A stretch of 34,220 bases of DNA from Blastocladiella britannica. Its lineage: Eukaryota; Blastocladiomycota; Blastocladiomycetes; Blastocladiales; Blastocladiaceae. The notes below the pieces were generated by a model that saw only the letters and a list, made by a program, of their open reading frames with translations, ran no database searches and was not told the DNA's origin. The translations under genes were made by a program, and so were the position numbers. Of the stretch, positions 16,404 through 28,700 are shown one piece after another; position 1 is the stretch's first letter, and each line of letters begins with the position of its first letter. The stretch spans positions 1 through 34,220 of the forward strand of contig MU624656.1 in the NCBI GenBank assembly GCA_025349905.2. Reading direction: 5' to 3'.

Positions 16404-18083
16404 TTACTGCGACTGCGCGGGCTCGGCTGGTGCTGCCGCGGCCGTCGACGAAGCCAACAGCGTCGGGTCGCTGGCCTCGAATGCGCGACGCTGACGGACC
16501 GCCGCTGCCGTGCTCGTCGTCGTGGTCGTCGTGGTTGCCGTCGACGTGCCTTGGGCCTTATCGCCCTCGTCAGCAGCAGCAGCGCGGCGCGGCGCCACCA
16601 CCGTCCCCGCCGCCGCCGGCACCGCCGTCTCCGCAACCACCGACTCTTCCACCTCATCCTCTTGATCCTCCTCCTCCTCATCGTCAGACCCAAGCTCACG
16701 CTGGTCCTCCTCCTCCTCTTCCTCCTCCTCCTCCTCCTCTTCAAGCACCTCGACCGTAATCCGGCGTCCAATCACCGCCCGCCACACCGCGAGCCCAACC
16801 ACCACTTCCCACACCATCAGCAGCCCCACGCCGATGGCCGCGGACGTCAAGAACCAGTGGTACATGAGGTACCGCAGGCCAAACAGCTGTGCGTCGGCGT
16901 GCAGGGTGGCGCCGTACACGTGCAAGGGAGCCGAAAGGGCCAAGACGGCGTGTGCGAGGGTTCGGTCCGGCACACCAGGGACCGCAATGCCCATAAAGGG
17001 AGCGTTGATCGCGACGGTGGTGGGCGGTGGTGGGGGGACAAGCCCGCGGTAGGCGGCGGTGGCGTGCGTGTACCGCCAGCGCTCGAGCATACCCGCGTAG
17101 GCCAGCAGGGCGGCGGGGGGCTGGTTCTTGTTGGCGGCGGCGACGGCGGAGTGCACGGCCAGGGGGTCCGGGAGCACCATCACTTGAGGCGCTGTTTCGG
17201 GTGCTTCTTGTTGTTGTTGATCTTGCTGCTGCTTGCCGTTGGCACCATTACCAGAGAGCGGCCACCATGACCCACCAGCACCGGCACCGGCACCAGTAGA
17301 TGAAGAAGAAATGATCGGAACCGTTCCAGCAGCGCTCCAGGCGACCCCAGGAGCCGCCACGCCAGCGTACGCGACCGCGGGCACCGGTGCGGGCGACACG
17401 ACTCCCTTCAACAGCGTGATATGTGCTTTGGCCACGGGCCGGCGGTACCCGAGCGCAACCGGAACGCACCAGGCCGCGGCGCGGATCCACTCGTGCAGTG
17501 GTTCGGCGTACTCGACGGTGACGGGTTCCGCGCCCCAGTAGAGGGGGACTCCCGCGGCCGACACCAGCGTCAAGTGTGCAGCCACCGTCCCCATCGCCAC
17601 GTTGGTGGGCGACCGGGCCAGCGACAGCGACACGGACAAGTCGTAAGGTTGGCCTGCGGCCAGGGCGGGGCCGGGGGGCGCTTGGGCCGGGTCCAGGGGC
17701 AAGTGCATGGCTGCTAAGGCTGCGGAAGCGTCCAGAACCACTGACCCGGCCAGCGCCGAGGGCAACGAGGTGTTGGAGGGTACGGGGACCAGGGGCAAGG
17801 GGGACGCGAATCCCACCGTGGGCACGTAGATGGAGTAGAAGAGCGAGTACAGGAGGACCGCGCCGGCAAACAGAAGCGCGAAGAGGGCGGCAAAGACCAG
17901 CGACTTGAGCACGAAGCGGTGGGTCTTGGGGGCGGCGAGGAAGGCTCCATTTTTATCATATACATGTTAGTATAATTTCATTGTACAGAGGGTAATACAG
18001 TATATACCATGCAGCTGGTTGTAGTGCGGCTCCACCACCGACAGCACCGGTGCAAACACGAACAGGGCAGCGTCGCGGATCAT
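16404..18083 (-). CDS. SEI1: Seipin, lipid-droplet biogenesis protein (two exons)
   Basis: Exon 1 is 18083-18008 (starting MIRDAALFVFAPVL) and exon 2 is 17944-16404. The 63-nt intron has GTATAT, an ACTAAC branch motif and AG, and the joined frame gives 538 residues. Seipin sits in the endoplasmic reticulum membrane as a ring that shapes lipid droplets. The plan fits: a first membrane helix (about 33-55, SLVFAALFALLFAGAVLLYS), a lumenal beta-sandwich (GQPYDLSVSLSLARSPTN, GVPLYWG), and a second helix (about 385-410, FLTSAAIGVGLLMVWEVVVG) before a cytosolic tail. A Q/G/S-rich insertion of about 50 residues splits the lumenal part. The tail has a run of about 13 Glu and more acidic stretches. It is longer than most fungal seipins because of these inserts. 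Identification rests on fold order and the conserved Y-D block, not on a search. Confidence 0.85.
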
Positions 18084-18309
18084 ATTTTTGATTTTCTCTT
18101 TCTGCTTTGAACCAAGATATTTGAGAAAATACACAGGTCCAATGTGCAAACGAAATTCGAAAGAGAGAAGGAAGTGGAGGGGCGGACAAGGATTCCTTTA
18201 AAGTGGCGTGGAGTGAAAAAAAAAAGTAGTATTGACATCACGCCAGCATAGATCCCAAACTTGGAGTCCGCTTACCGTTTCAGATCAACATCACTTTCTA
18301 TATTCATTT

Positions 18310-21300
18310 CTACCACACGCGCTGTCCCTGTTGACCGCCACCAGCACCTGCTGCAGCACCAGCTCGGTTCGGATTCACGTACTGCACCGGCGGCACATAC
18401 GATGCTCCCGATGCCGATCCAGGTGGTGGTGACAACGGCACATCCGACGGCCCACCAAGCATGTCCGCCGACGCAAACAACGCCCGCTGTGCCGCGCTCT
18501 GTTCCTGCAACCGCCGCGCAATGTCCGGCATCGACCGGCGTGGTCGCGGGGACAAGATGGCCGGGGCCGGTGCGTTTGCCGACGCGTTAATCGGGGCCGG
18601 TGGGCCACCGGCACGGCGCGACGACAGGCCCGATCCCATAGTTGGTTGCTGCTGCATTGGTGGCTGTTGAGGTGGTTGGTACCGGTACGACGACACCGTG
18701 CTGGCCATGCTGACCACCGATGCCGACGCGGTCCCGCCACTCCCACTGGCGGCGCCATTGCCGACTTGGAGCGCGCTCTCGTCCTCATAAGCCTCCTCTT
18801 CGAAATCCGTATCCGAGTCGTGCGCCGCGTGCGCCGCGTACACCACCGCGTGCTGTTGCTGTTGTGCAGCCGTGCTAGCTGGGACCAAGACCGCCGGTTG
18901 CGGTTGTTGTTGCTGTTGCTGTTGGCGCAATGAAGGCTGGCGACGCAGTGCTCCCGCCGCCGCCACAACGGGTGATTGCGGTCCACCAATTGGCGGCCGA
19001 CGCTGCTGCTGCTGCTGCTGCTGTTGCTGTTGGAGCTGGAGCTGCTGCTTGGCCATCTCCACTTGCCGTGTCCGCTGGTCGAGTTCCTGCTGCAGCTGGT
19101 CGAACGCTGCCTGCAACGCCTGCTCGGCCGCGTCGCGCTCGGCGGTCTCGCGCCGGACCTTTTCAGCGGCGGCCGCTTCACGGCGAGCCATTTCGGCCGC
19201 CGCGGCTTCCCGACGGGCCTTTTCCTTGGCGGCCGCGGCAGCGGCAGCTTCACGACGGGCACGGTCGGCGGCGGCGGCCTTCTCGCGTTGCGCGCGCTCT
19301 GCTGCCTCGCGCCGCGCCTTCTCGGCCGCGTCACGACGGGCCTTCTCGGCCGCGGCCGCCGCTTCCCGTTGGGCGCGTTCTTGTGCTTCGCGCTGAGCAG
19401 CAGCAGCAGCAGCTGCGCGCTCCACCGCCTCCCGCTGAGCTGCAACCCGTTCGGCCTCGGCCGCCTTGGCCGCCGCAGCCTCGATCGCCTCGCGCTGGAC
19501 CCTGAGCGCGTCCTGCCGCGCCAGAAGCTCGGCTTTCCGGCGGGCCAAGTCCTCGCGTCGGCGGCGGATCTCGGCCTCCTGCGCGGCCAGTGCGTTCTTG
19601 GCGTCCTGGGCCGCCCGAGCTTGTTCCTCGCGGGCCACCGCTTCGGCGAGCCGGCGGGCGGATTCCGCCGCCACCGCTGCCTGCTGCTGTTGCTGTTGCT
19701 GGGCACGGACGTCGGCGGCTTGGCGGGCGAGCAGCGCCGCATTGGACACTGCTGCCGCACCCACGGGTGCGGGTGCCGTTGCTTGTTGTTGGTGCCGGAG
19801 CGGTGACGACGCGTGCGCCCTGCTCGGTCCCGCCGCGTTTGTTGGAGGTGGAGGGGTGGACATGTGCATCGAGAAATCCGACTCGTCGTCCGACGCCGGA
19901 TCAGCAGTACCACGGACGCGGGACAAGTCGTAGATGGATGCGGACGACGCGGTGGTCGAAGCGTACGCGGCGGCCGACGAGGTGGTGACCGAGGACGTGG
20001 GCGACCATGGCCCCGTGGCGGTGACGGGGGGCGGTGGCGCCGGTGGGGTCGGGCCTGACGAGGCGGGCTGGTACGTGAGAGACCCGTATGCGCCACCGGT
20101 GTTGCGTGGCATGGACCCGCCGCCCAAGATCGACGACGGCGCCGCGGCCGCATGTCCCACCGCGTTCGCGGCGGCGCCGCCGGAGTACGCATCAGCAACG
20201 TCCACGGGCGAGTGGCCCGCCGACTCGTCGCTAGGGTCCGAGTCCACCATCACCACCGCGTGCCCACCCTCGCCCTCGTAGTACTCGTCATCGTCATCGT
20301 CCCGGTTGGTTTCCTCGACCCACTCGTACATCTCCATCGGCGCCTCGCCCTCATCCCCATCCTCATATTCATCATCATAATAATCCTCATCGCCCTCGCC
20401 GTCGCCACCGTCGCTCTCGTAGTACGGCGGGTAATCAATACTCGGCGTACTGTTAGACGGCGGCGACACAAAGATCTGGGGTGGGCCCGGTGCCAGTCCC
20501 ACGGCCTGTGGACCGGGGGCGACGCTGAGCATGCTTCCGGACAGAGACACGGGGCGGGGTGGAGGTACAAAGAACCGGGGCACGTTGGGCGATCCGGGCG
20601 CCGGACCACCATTACCCGTGGTGGGGGACGTGGCGGATGCAAGCGGTGGGATGGGCGCGTCGAGCGGCGGCGGCGGAATCGGAGCACCGCCCATACCGGA
20701 AACGGCGGGCGTGCGTGAAATCGGGTACCGCGCGGACGTGTCGATGGGCGGTGGCCGGGGCTTACCATCCTTGGTGACCACCACATCATGCCCCTGGCCG
20801 TGGTGGTGGTGACCGCGAGGTGGCGGCGGCGGCGGCGACCCGACGCGGTTTGACCACACCTCCGCTCCAGCCGGTCCACCACCACCACCGTCGCCGATGG
20901 TGCGAACGTGTGCGGGCGGTGGGGATCCAGCGCCCGGAACCTCGGGCATCCGCCGGCCCGTGTGCGCGAGCGCGCCCGCCACGTCCCGCGGCATGTCGAC
21001 GCGGTCCAGCGACAGCGACTGCGGGCGCCGAGTGAGCGAGGACGTGGCCACGGTCGACGAGGACCGGCGTTTCGATGTCGGGTTGGATTTGGCGTTGGAC
21101 GGGGATTGTTGCTGGGACTGGGTGTAGAACCGTTGGGGTGAGGTCGGGGACGCGCCGCTGCGGTGGGCTGAGTGGGACCGCGGCGGTGGGGCGGCGGCAG
21201 CGGCGGCGGCGGCCGCTGGTAGTGAGACGGGCATATCGGTTGCGACGGCGGAGGTGGTGGGCGGGTGTGCCATGGACAAAGCGCTGCGCACCGGGAACGC

Positions 21301-22017
21301 TCCAGCAGCAGGCGATGTCGGCCTGCCCATGGCCGCGGCCGGGTGACCCAGCGCCGCCGACGGGCTCGGCGTGCGCGCCAGTCCCATCATCGGTGGGGGA
21401 GGCGGTGGGGACATGATCCCGGGCGCCCGGACCACCGGCACCCCCCCGCGCGACCGCTGCTGCTCCTGGTGCTTCTGCAGCAAGTCATTGAGCTGGTCGA
21501 ATAGTGCGCGCTCCGAGTCCGGCTCGCCCCCCGCGGTGCCTGTTGCGGTGGCCGTGGTCGTGGCGGTGATGATGTGCGTGGGCCCGGGACTCGTGGCCAC
21601 GTCGCGCAAGTGCGGAGTTGACCGTGCCGCCGCCGCCCCTGGTCCACCGGCGGCGGGAGACGGCGCTCGACCACCGGCATGGGGCCCCAAAGCCGACGCC
21701 ATCACCGCGGCCATAGCGCCGTTGCCGTCGGTCTGCGTGGTGCTGTCGCGTTTGGGCATGTGCGGCGAGGGAGCGCGCGCCGGCGGGAACGCCGCGTACG
21801 GGTTATGTGTCGGCTGTTGCTGTTGTTGCTGCTGTTGCTGCTGGGACGAGAGGCCGGTGACGGGCATCAAGATCGCGGCCACGGGCGGCGATGGCTTGGA
21901 TGTGCGGCGCGACGGAGGGACGGAGCTGGCGGCCGAGCGCGGCGGCGGACCGCCATCGGCAGAGGGGGCAGAGGAGCCGGGCCAGCCAGGGGAGGGCAGC
22001 GGCGACGACCCGTACGA

Positions 22018-22050
<33 letters not shown>

Positions 22051-22719
22051 TTGTTGTTGTTGTTGTTGCTGGTGGTATTGCGGGTGTTGTTGTTGATGGT
22101 GGGACGGGTGCGCGTGCGTCCGAGCTGCCGGCGGCGGCACCTGCCACGCACCGCCGTAGCGGTCATGCGGCGCCCACTGCGCGGATCCGGGGGGTGGCGG
22201 GCTCCACTGCTGCTGCTGCTGGGTGTACGAAGCCTGTTGTTGTTGTTGCGGCGGGGCTGCTGGTGCCGAAGAACTGGCCGCCCAGGGAGCTGCGGGTGCG
22301 TACCCTCCGTTGGGCGAGTCGCCCGGGTGCGCGGCATCGCCGGCCTGGAACGACACGTGCCGATGACCACCGTCACCGTACTGTTGCTGCATTTGCTGTT
22401 GCATTTGCTGTTGCTGGCGGTTGGGCCGCGGCGGCGTTTGAGCCGTGTCGCGAGGAGACAGCGGTTTCGGCGACGACGAGACCGGAGGGTCCGACTTGTG
22501 CGCCGACACATGGCGGCGGCGCTTACGTCGAGACGACCGGCACATGATGCACCCGAGCCCGACCACGACGCCCAGCACCGCGATGATCAGCACCCATAGC
22601 GCAATGGCCGCGGGCTGTTGCGTGTTTTGCGGGTTGAACGGGTTCAGGGTCACGTCGAAGGGCAGCGGGGTTGGGACTGCCGTCGTTTGAGTGTCGGTGC
22701 CAGGGGGAGAGGCGGACAT
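18310..22719 (-). CDS. Large single-pass membrane protein, Q/P-rich with coiled coil
   Basis: One open frame encodes 1,469 residues from the ATG at 22719 (1,490 if the ATG at 22782 is used). There is a short N-terminal part of 37 residues, then a membrane helix (about 38-60, AIALWVLIIAVLGVVVGLGC) followed by RSSRRKRRRH. This fits an outside-to-inside anchor without a cleaved signal. The cytosolic part is mostly low-complexity: several Gln runs, Pro-rich stretches, an acidic block (about 755-810) and an Ala/Arg/Glu coiled coil (about 1005-1235) with repeats such as EKARREAA. It ends NPNRAGAAAGAGGGQQGQRV followed by W. Gln runs mix CAA and CAG, so selection rather than pure slippage may keep them. 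I recognise no family; a cortical sensor or scaffold is only a guess. Confidence 0.8.
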
Positions 22720-22782
22720 GATTCTAGTGTGATATTTGGTTGGGTTGAGTTCAATTGACTGAAACGCCGCCCCGGTTGCCAT

Positions 22783-23650
22783 TCGCCAAGGTTGAGGGTC
22801 GGTGTCGCACCTACCTGAAGACTATACAAAATAATTCTAGATATCTATAGGGAGGGCCTTTTGCGTTGCCAAGGTGGAGATGACCAACGGGGACCAGCTC
22901 GGGCAAGAATAACAGTAGACCACGACAACCACTGGACGAGGGTATCTATCTCTATACTATAGTCGAGCTATCTCTCTCTCCTTTCGTATTTAGAGAGAGG
23001 GTCTCGGGGCGTGCGTGCGTGCGTCGGTGTGTCGGTCCTCGCTCGCTCGTAAAACGGAGAAAACAGTCGAAGCCAAGACGAGAGGACACACTTGTTTGGA
23101 TATATAAGCGCTGTGTGTGCCGTATACGAGAAGGTCCGAGGGCCAGGGCCAAGAAGTAATAATATGGGTCCCTTTTTCAATATTTTACGAAAGAGTGATG
23201 ATGATGGCAATGATACTATCCGCGAAATTTGAAACATCAATTCCGGCTTGTTTGCATTGTATTGATCGCTTCTACTTTCCGCCCCAGTACCTCACGCGCA
23301 TGTGGGGAACCTTTGGAGGGGACACTGCATTGTCTCAGGACGCCATAGCCGCTGTGATGTTGACAGGGGCCAATTGACTTTGTTGGACATCGACGGCGCG
23401 GGCCGAGGCGGTGGCCAATGAACCCAGCAGCGAGAGTCGGGCGGTGCTGCCATGGACGCGAGCACTGAGATCGGACGGGCAGACCAACCTCGTTCGCTGC
23501 TTCCCCTTTGACCCCCCCCTCCCCTCTTTTATCTGGGATCACACCCACCCTTTCTCGATTAGGCCTTTCCTTTTGGCGTGCCTGGTTAAGTTCAGGGTCG
23601 AGATCACGAGTTTCTGCTTTTCCGATGGATTTTTGGTTTGGTTGAATCAG
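22783..23650. other. Intergenic region with short simple repeats
   Basis: This lies between the minus-strand gene and the plus-strand pseudogene. It has TATCTATCTCTATACTATAG-like and CTCTCTCTC tracts (22939-22982), a GTGCGTGCGTGCGTC tract (23011-23024) and a TATATAAGC motif at 23101-23109 that could be a promoter element. Short ORFs on both strands here have no recognisable motifs. Confidence 0.4.
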
Positions 23651-25607
23651 ATGTGCAACGTATCTCGAAAGATGATCAACCACGTCGCCTTTGTTTTACT
23701 CGCCCACGCCGCTGGCGCCTCGTTGACGCCCGAAGAAGCAACCACACTATTAAATGTGCTCCCCGCCGACAGAGCGCCCACGGTCCTTGATGCGGTTCTC
23801 GCGCGGCTTTAAAGAACGCACACCAGCGCTCGCCGTTAAGCATGGTCACAAGCATATTTTACCGGACTACCCGGCCCACGTCCTATTTGACGAACTGTAC
23901 ATGGCACTCAGCGCCGCCGGCACTGGCGGTGACATACCCGCCATCGAGTTGTTGTGGCAGCTGGCCGGTCCCACATCGCCCGGGCGCCTCGCGTGGGCCG
24001 AGGAAATTGGTCTGATCAGCGAGGCCATGATCCACGGTCATATCCCGGTTCTCGACTGGATAGCGGATGCTGTCAGCGCCACTGGAATCCCCATCAACTG
24101 GAAGTCGCAGTCGATGGGCTCTGCCTCTGTGGCAGGGCGTACCGACGCCATTCACTGGGCGATCGTGCATAAACGCATCAGGAACCTACCTTACTGGGCG
24201 GCCATGCTCTCCACGCGAGAGAACGACGTGTCCGTGATGGACTGGTGGATCGCAAAGCAGCCAGACAACGACATGGCCATTTGGGAGATGGGGAGTACGA
24301 TGACGCTCAGTGCTGCAACGAGTGCGGGTGCGGTTCGTGCCCTTGACTGGTGGTGGGCGTATACTGGTCCCCAAACGCTGCCGGATCCACAGTCGTTTGC
24401 TGATATTGTGGACGCGGCACTCATTAGCGTTTCTCTTGTCGTAGTGGAATGGTGGCGGACTCGGTTTCTTGAGCACCGCACGCCCAGACACAAGTTTGGT
24501 GGGAAACTTGAAATTGGGCTGCTCCATAACGTTGAAATCCTGGAATGGTGCTGGTGTCGATATAACGAAGCGCCAGATTGCTTCTCGCGTCCTTTCGGAC
24601 CGGACGACAACCCACATGGTCTATTTTTTTCGAACCAGCATGGAACGACGATACCCATCTTGCAATGGGCAGTGGAGAAATGCGCCACCTCGAATGGGCA
24701 GCGCCTGCAGTTGCCTGGGCCGCTTCTCGAGGAATGTGCCCATTTTAATTAGGTCAGAGTATTGGATTACATATTGCGCTCGCCGGACGTGCTAAATGTG
24801 GACTGATCAGCAAATATTGCCTCCTCTGCAATCATGTGTGCGCAAATCGACGTGCTCGAGTGGTGGGACCTTCATCGTGACGAGTTACCGTCCCAGAATC
24901 TTGACGATATCGCTCGTTATCTCTCTTGAGCGATCGACAAGAATGCAGTGGATGTGCTCCTATGGTGGGACGCGCGGTTTCCAACCACTTCAAAGGCCGA
25001 CTAGCAACAGATTTGTACGCGCGCACTTGGCTCTGATGCTCGCAAGGCGCAACTGTGGTTACGTGACCGCCTTGACTTGTTTGCTCCCGAATCGGACATT
25101 GAACGCCAACAGTTTCTGGACAAGTGCATCTCGGAACTGAGCAAGGCGTTGCTCTTCTCGCTCGATTTCGTTGGCATCTTCTTTCCCGGATTGAACTCGT
25201 CTCTCCCGGTCCCACAGCACGCGTACTGCTGGATGACTCCTTTGCTCTGGTTTTGTCATCGCAGCAATGTCACCGTCGTGTCTCTCTTACCACTGGGACC
25301 GGATCTGGTCCATCATCTACTCAATTCGAGTAACGGGATTATGGCCGAGTGGTGGCTACAAGCGCACATTGCCGGTGACCATGCATTCGTCCTTCCGACT
25401 GCTGGCAAGCTCGATGAGATTTACCAGGTGGATGAAGGCATGCACCGGTGGATGTACGACGTGACGGCCACGCGCAAGATCGCGGTGTTTGCCAAGTCCG
25501 AGGACGGTGGGATTGTGCCGTACACGTCGCCGCCGTTTCCTGTTCCTGAAGATGATGATTCGGACGCTTCCGATGACGACGGCGATTCGGATGCCTCAGA
25601 TGATTGA
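23651..25607 (+). pseudogene. WW-ankyrin-like protein, multiply broken
   Basis: The N-terminus starts MCNVSRKMINHVAFVLLAHA and runs to a frameshift near 23805 (LARL, then KERTPALAVKHG in another frame). The main frame goes on to 24752 with VMDWWIAKQ, LDWWWAY, VVEWWRTR, LEWCWCRY and IPILQWAVEKC. Then come in-frame stops near 24750, 24805, 24928 and 25002 between still-recognisable blocks (VLDYILRS, IDVLEWWD, AVDVLLWWDA). The last block, 25077-25607, has ALLFSLDFVGIFF, AEWWLQAH, YTSPPFPVP and an acidic tail of DDDSDASDD repeats. It aligns from end to end with 13506-15003. The damage means it no longer encodes one protein. Confidence 0.75.
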
Positions 25608-25746
25608 AATGCAACTTATTTTCCTTTATTTTTTGAGCCATATTGGCTCGTTCGTCGCCCAGAGCGCTGATCGCCGTCCATTCTTTTTCAGTAATATTCC
25701 CCACAACAGTGCACACCGAGAAACAATCAATTTTTTTATGAATAAG

Positions 25747-28700
25747 TTACGACTTGGTCTTCCCCTCACCTCCACCAATCACCAACCCACTCAGATCCAC
25801 AATCAACCCACCCGACTCGAGAAACTTGGCGATCCGGGGCGCGTCTTTCGCCATCACATTCTCCGGAATCAAGTATAGCATGGCCGTTAACGTACGTCCC
25901 TCGATCCTTACCCGCCGTAGCGCCACACGCACAAATACCGCCACCGCACCCACCACGAGCGCCACTTGTGCCGCAAATGCCACCTGCATCCACGCCGAAA
26001 GTGAATCCACCTGGGATAAAATCAAGCTGACCATTGCGGTGCTGATGGTATACACTCGGCTCAGGATATCGGCGCCGAGGGCTTGGATCAAGCGGTACCG
26101 CATGTACATCGGGTCGCCCATGCCCATGTTGAAGGCGCTGCTGGTGACCGCTGGGTCGTCGAGCGTCATGGTGTTCACCAGCAACGTTGCTTCGTTGATG
26201 AACCGGTCGACTTCGGCGTTGGCGGACTCGCCTGCGATCTAAATGCATTTTGGTTTTCAGTGATGACGGCGAAGGAGAAAAAATACAATCAAAAAGCGTA
26301 CCTGTCGCGTGAACCCGATCGCCGCATTCTCAGTCATGTTGTTGCAACTTCCGACCGCAGTGCAATCGCGAGGGTACATGTTCAGTTCGGGCAACTGCGC
26401 CGACAGGCCGCTGGTGTCCGCCATCAGCGTGTTGTGGACGGCGGTCAGGTCCAAGAGCGCGCCGCGGCAGTTTTTGATAGATGAAGCTATTTTTTTTATA
26501 GTCACGATGAGTGATCGTGGTATGTAGAACCGCAAATTATAAACTACGTACTGATGGAAATGGCCGGATCGGGGCTGACGTACTCGCGAGCAAAGATATT
26601 GACGGCCGAGACCAGGAACCGGCGGGTCCCGGACTTGACCACCACTTGCAGGCTTTCTTGCTGACCGACCAGTCTACATGGTTTGCACGAAAAATAAAGG
26701 GTCATCACCTTGACTTGCTCCTGTTGATCCATGACCAAAAAAAAAGCAATCGGAAACATACGAGAGGGTCACCGCGTACATGCCCACCGTGACGCCAGCA
26801 ATCAGCGCCACCAGCACGCCGGCGATCATTTGAAATTTGCGGCGTCGCGTCACACCTCCTCGCCGTCCGGACCCGTGCGACGAGTGACTGCCGGTACCAC
26901 CGCCCATGGCCGCCAGCCGCTGTTGTTCCACGGTGGTGCTATCCACTTCCGTCACTTCCCGGAACGCCTCCAGGGCCTCTTCAAGGTCGGTGACAATGTG
27001 TGAGGCGGTGGACCGAGGAACCGACAGTAGGAGCCGCGTGATTTGAGATTCCATTTCGTGGTATTTGCCAATGATCTGGTATATGTAACATTTGAGCTTG
27101 AATCAAACAAATATGGCAGAAAAATGAGACGATACCATTCGGTCCACATAAAGGACGGCGGCCAGCAGCGCAACAAGCGTGCATATCATGGTGCCGTACA
27201 TGAGTCCCTGAGATCCATTGAGCAGTTGCACGTACGCGACAACGCCTGATTCGGGGAGCGTTGCGAGAGCTTGGAAAATCGGGGCCACTACATTAATTTC
27301 AGTTGTACCGTCTCATTGGTCAGATCGGTCCCGGTCAAATTGAATAGAGTTAATGGAGCGTACAATTGTCGGTGAGAAACTGGTGAGCGTACACAATCGA
27401 CCGAAAAAAAAGGGGGACCAGTCATTCATGCATTCGCTCATGGAAATGAAGAAAATTATGGCGTACCCGAATCCCCGACACGGAAGTGCTGGCGTCGGAC
27501 GTCAACTGCCCAAATGAGTACCCGAGAACCATTTTCCCAGCCAGCACCACCTTCTGTGCGGTTTGCAATCCATTCAGCGACACGGCGGCGAAGTCATTGA
27601 CTCCCTTGAGCTGCTGTGCCTGGAACATTCGGAACGTCGGCGGCGCGGTGGTAAGCGTTGCCTGGCTGGCCATGACGTTCGGAAGCCGTCGGGTCACCAT
27701 GTCGTAGACCGACGCCACCAGACCCCCATAGTACGTGTTGAACATGTCGCGGTCGTTGAGAATGTTGGCGTACACGATTCCGCGAATGTCGTCAATGATG
27801 TTGACGGCCTGAATCCGTGTCTGTCGCGCATGGTCAAACACCACCGCCAGAGTGTTCACGGTCGCGGTGAACAAACCCCGGCACACGATGAATCCGGCGG
27901 CGCAGGTCGCTAACGTGACGAGGACTGCGAAGTACAGCGGCTGCGTCGCATACAATGGCTGCAGGACTCGGTCGGTCACTGCCAAGCGTAGCATTTGCTT
28001 TTGGCGCTGGATTTTCGAGGCCGAGGTGCCGGACGTATCGGAGCCCAGCTTCCCGACTTTGCCAAAATACTCGACCGCGTCGCTGGTGAACTCGGTGGCG
28101 TGGGCTGAAAACGCAATTTTGTTGTTGCCAGTCGGGGCTTCCACCATCTTGGCGTGCGACGGCGCTGCGTCAGGGACTTTTTTTTTTTTTTTTCGGTGTG
28201 AGCCAGGTGTACCGTCGGATAAAGTAATAAAGAAAAGAACGCACTCTCGTGATCGACCGGAGACGGCATGAGCTCTGGAGCAGCGCGTGGAGCTGGGAGA
28301 TCATGCTCCGATTCGGCGGCACTCGCGCGCCGTTCCATGGACAACGATGGCCGATGATTTTGATGAGTTGCGCGAGACTGGGCGTACTCCACTGAATTTG
28401 CACCGACGAATGAGTGTCAAAAATGCAAGCCAAAAGAAAAGAAAAAAAACGAACCATCTTCGGCCTCTTGGAGCACCTGCGCGGCCTTGTTGGTATCGGC
28501 GTCAATGTACGTCAGAAACTGCGCATACGACCGCAACAAGTTCTTGTCGCGGGGGTTGCGTTCCAGCAATTTTGCGTATGTGGCACCGGCGCCGTTGGCA
28601 TGTACCGCGAGCCGCCCAACAGCCGCCGACACTTGCTCGGGCAGTGCGGCGGTACGTATCAGTTCCCAGACATCGCGCACCAGGTACAGCGCGTACATGT

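Noticed and set aside
15894..17270. 458-codon plus-strand ORF across the PGL and seipin genes
   Set aside because: It spans two recognised minus-strand genes and their intergenic gap and has only low-complexity Arg/Leu sequence.
18976..19806. Plus-strand ORF with poly-Leu opposite the large membrane-protein gene
   Set aside because: It is the antisense of CAG/GCC-rich codons. The minus-strand frame is continuous for 4.4 kb with an ordered domain plan, and the plus frame has no motif.
21798..22103. CRISPR-like or satellite array suggested by repeated TTGCTG/TTGTTG
   Set aside because: These are glutamine codon runs within one open frame, with no spacers.
21679..22599. Long plus-strand ORF rich in Leu and Arg
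   Set aside because: It is the antisense of polyglutamine and proline-rich coding sequence in GC-rich DNA.
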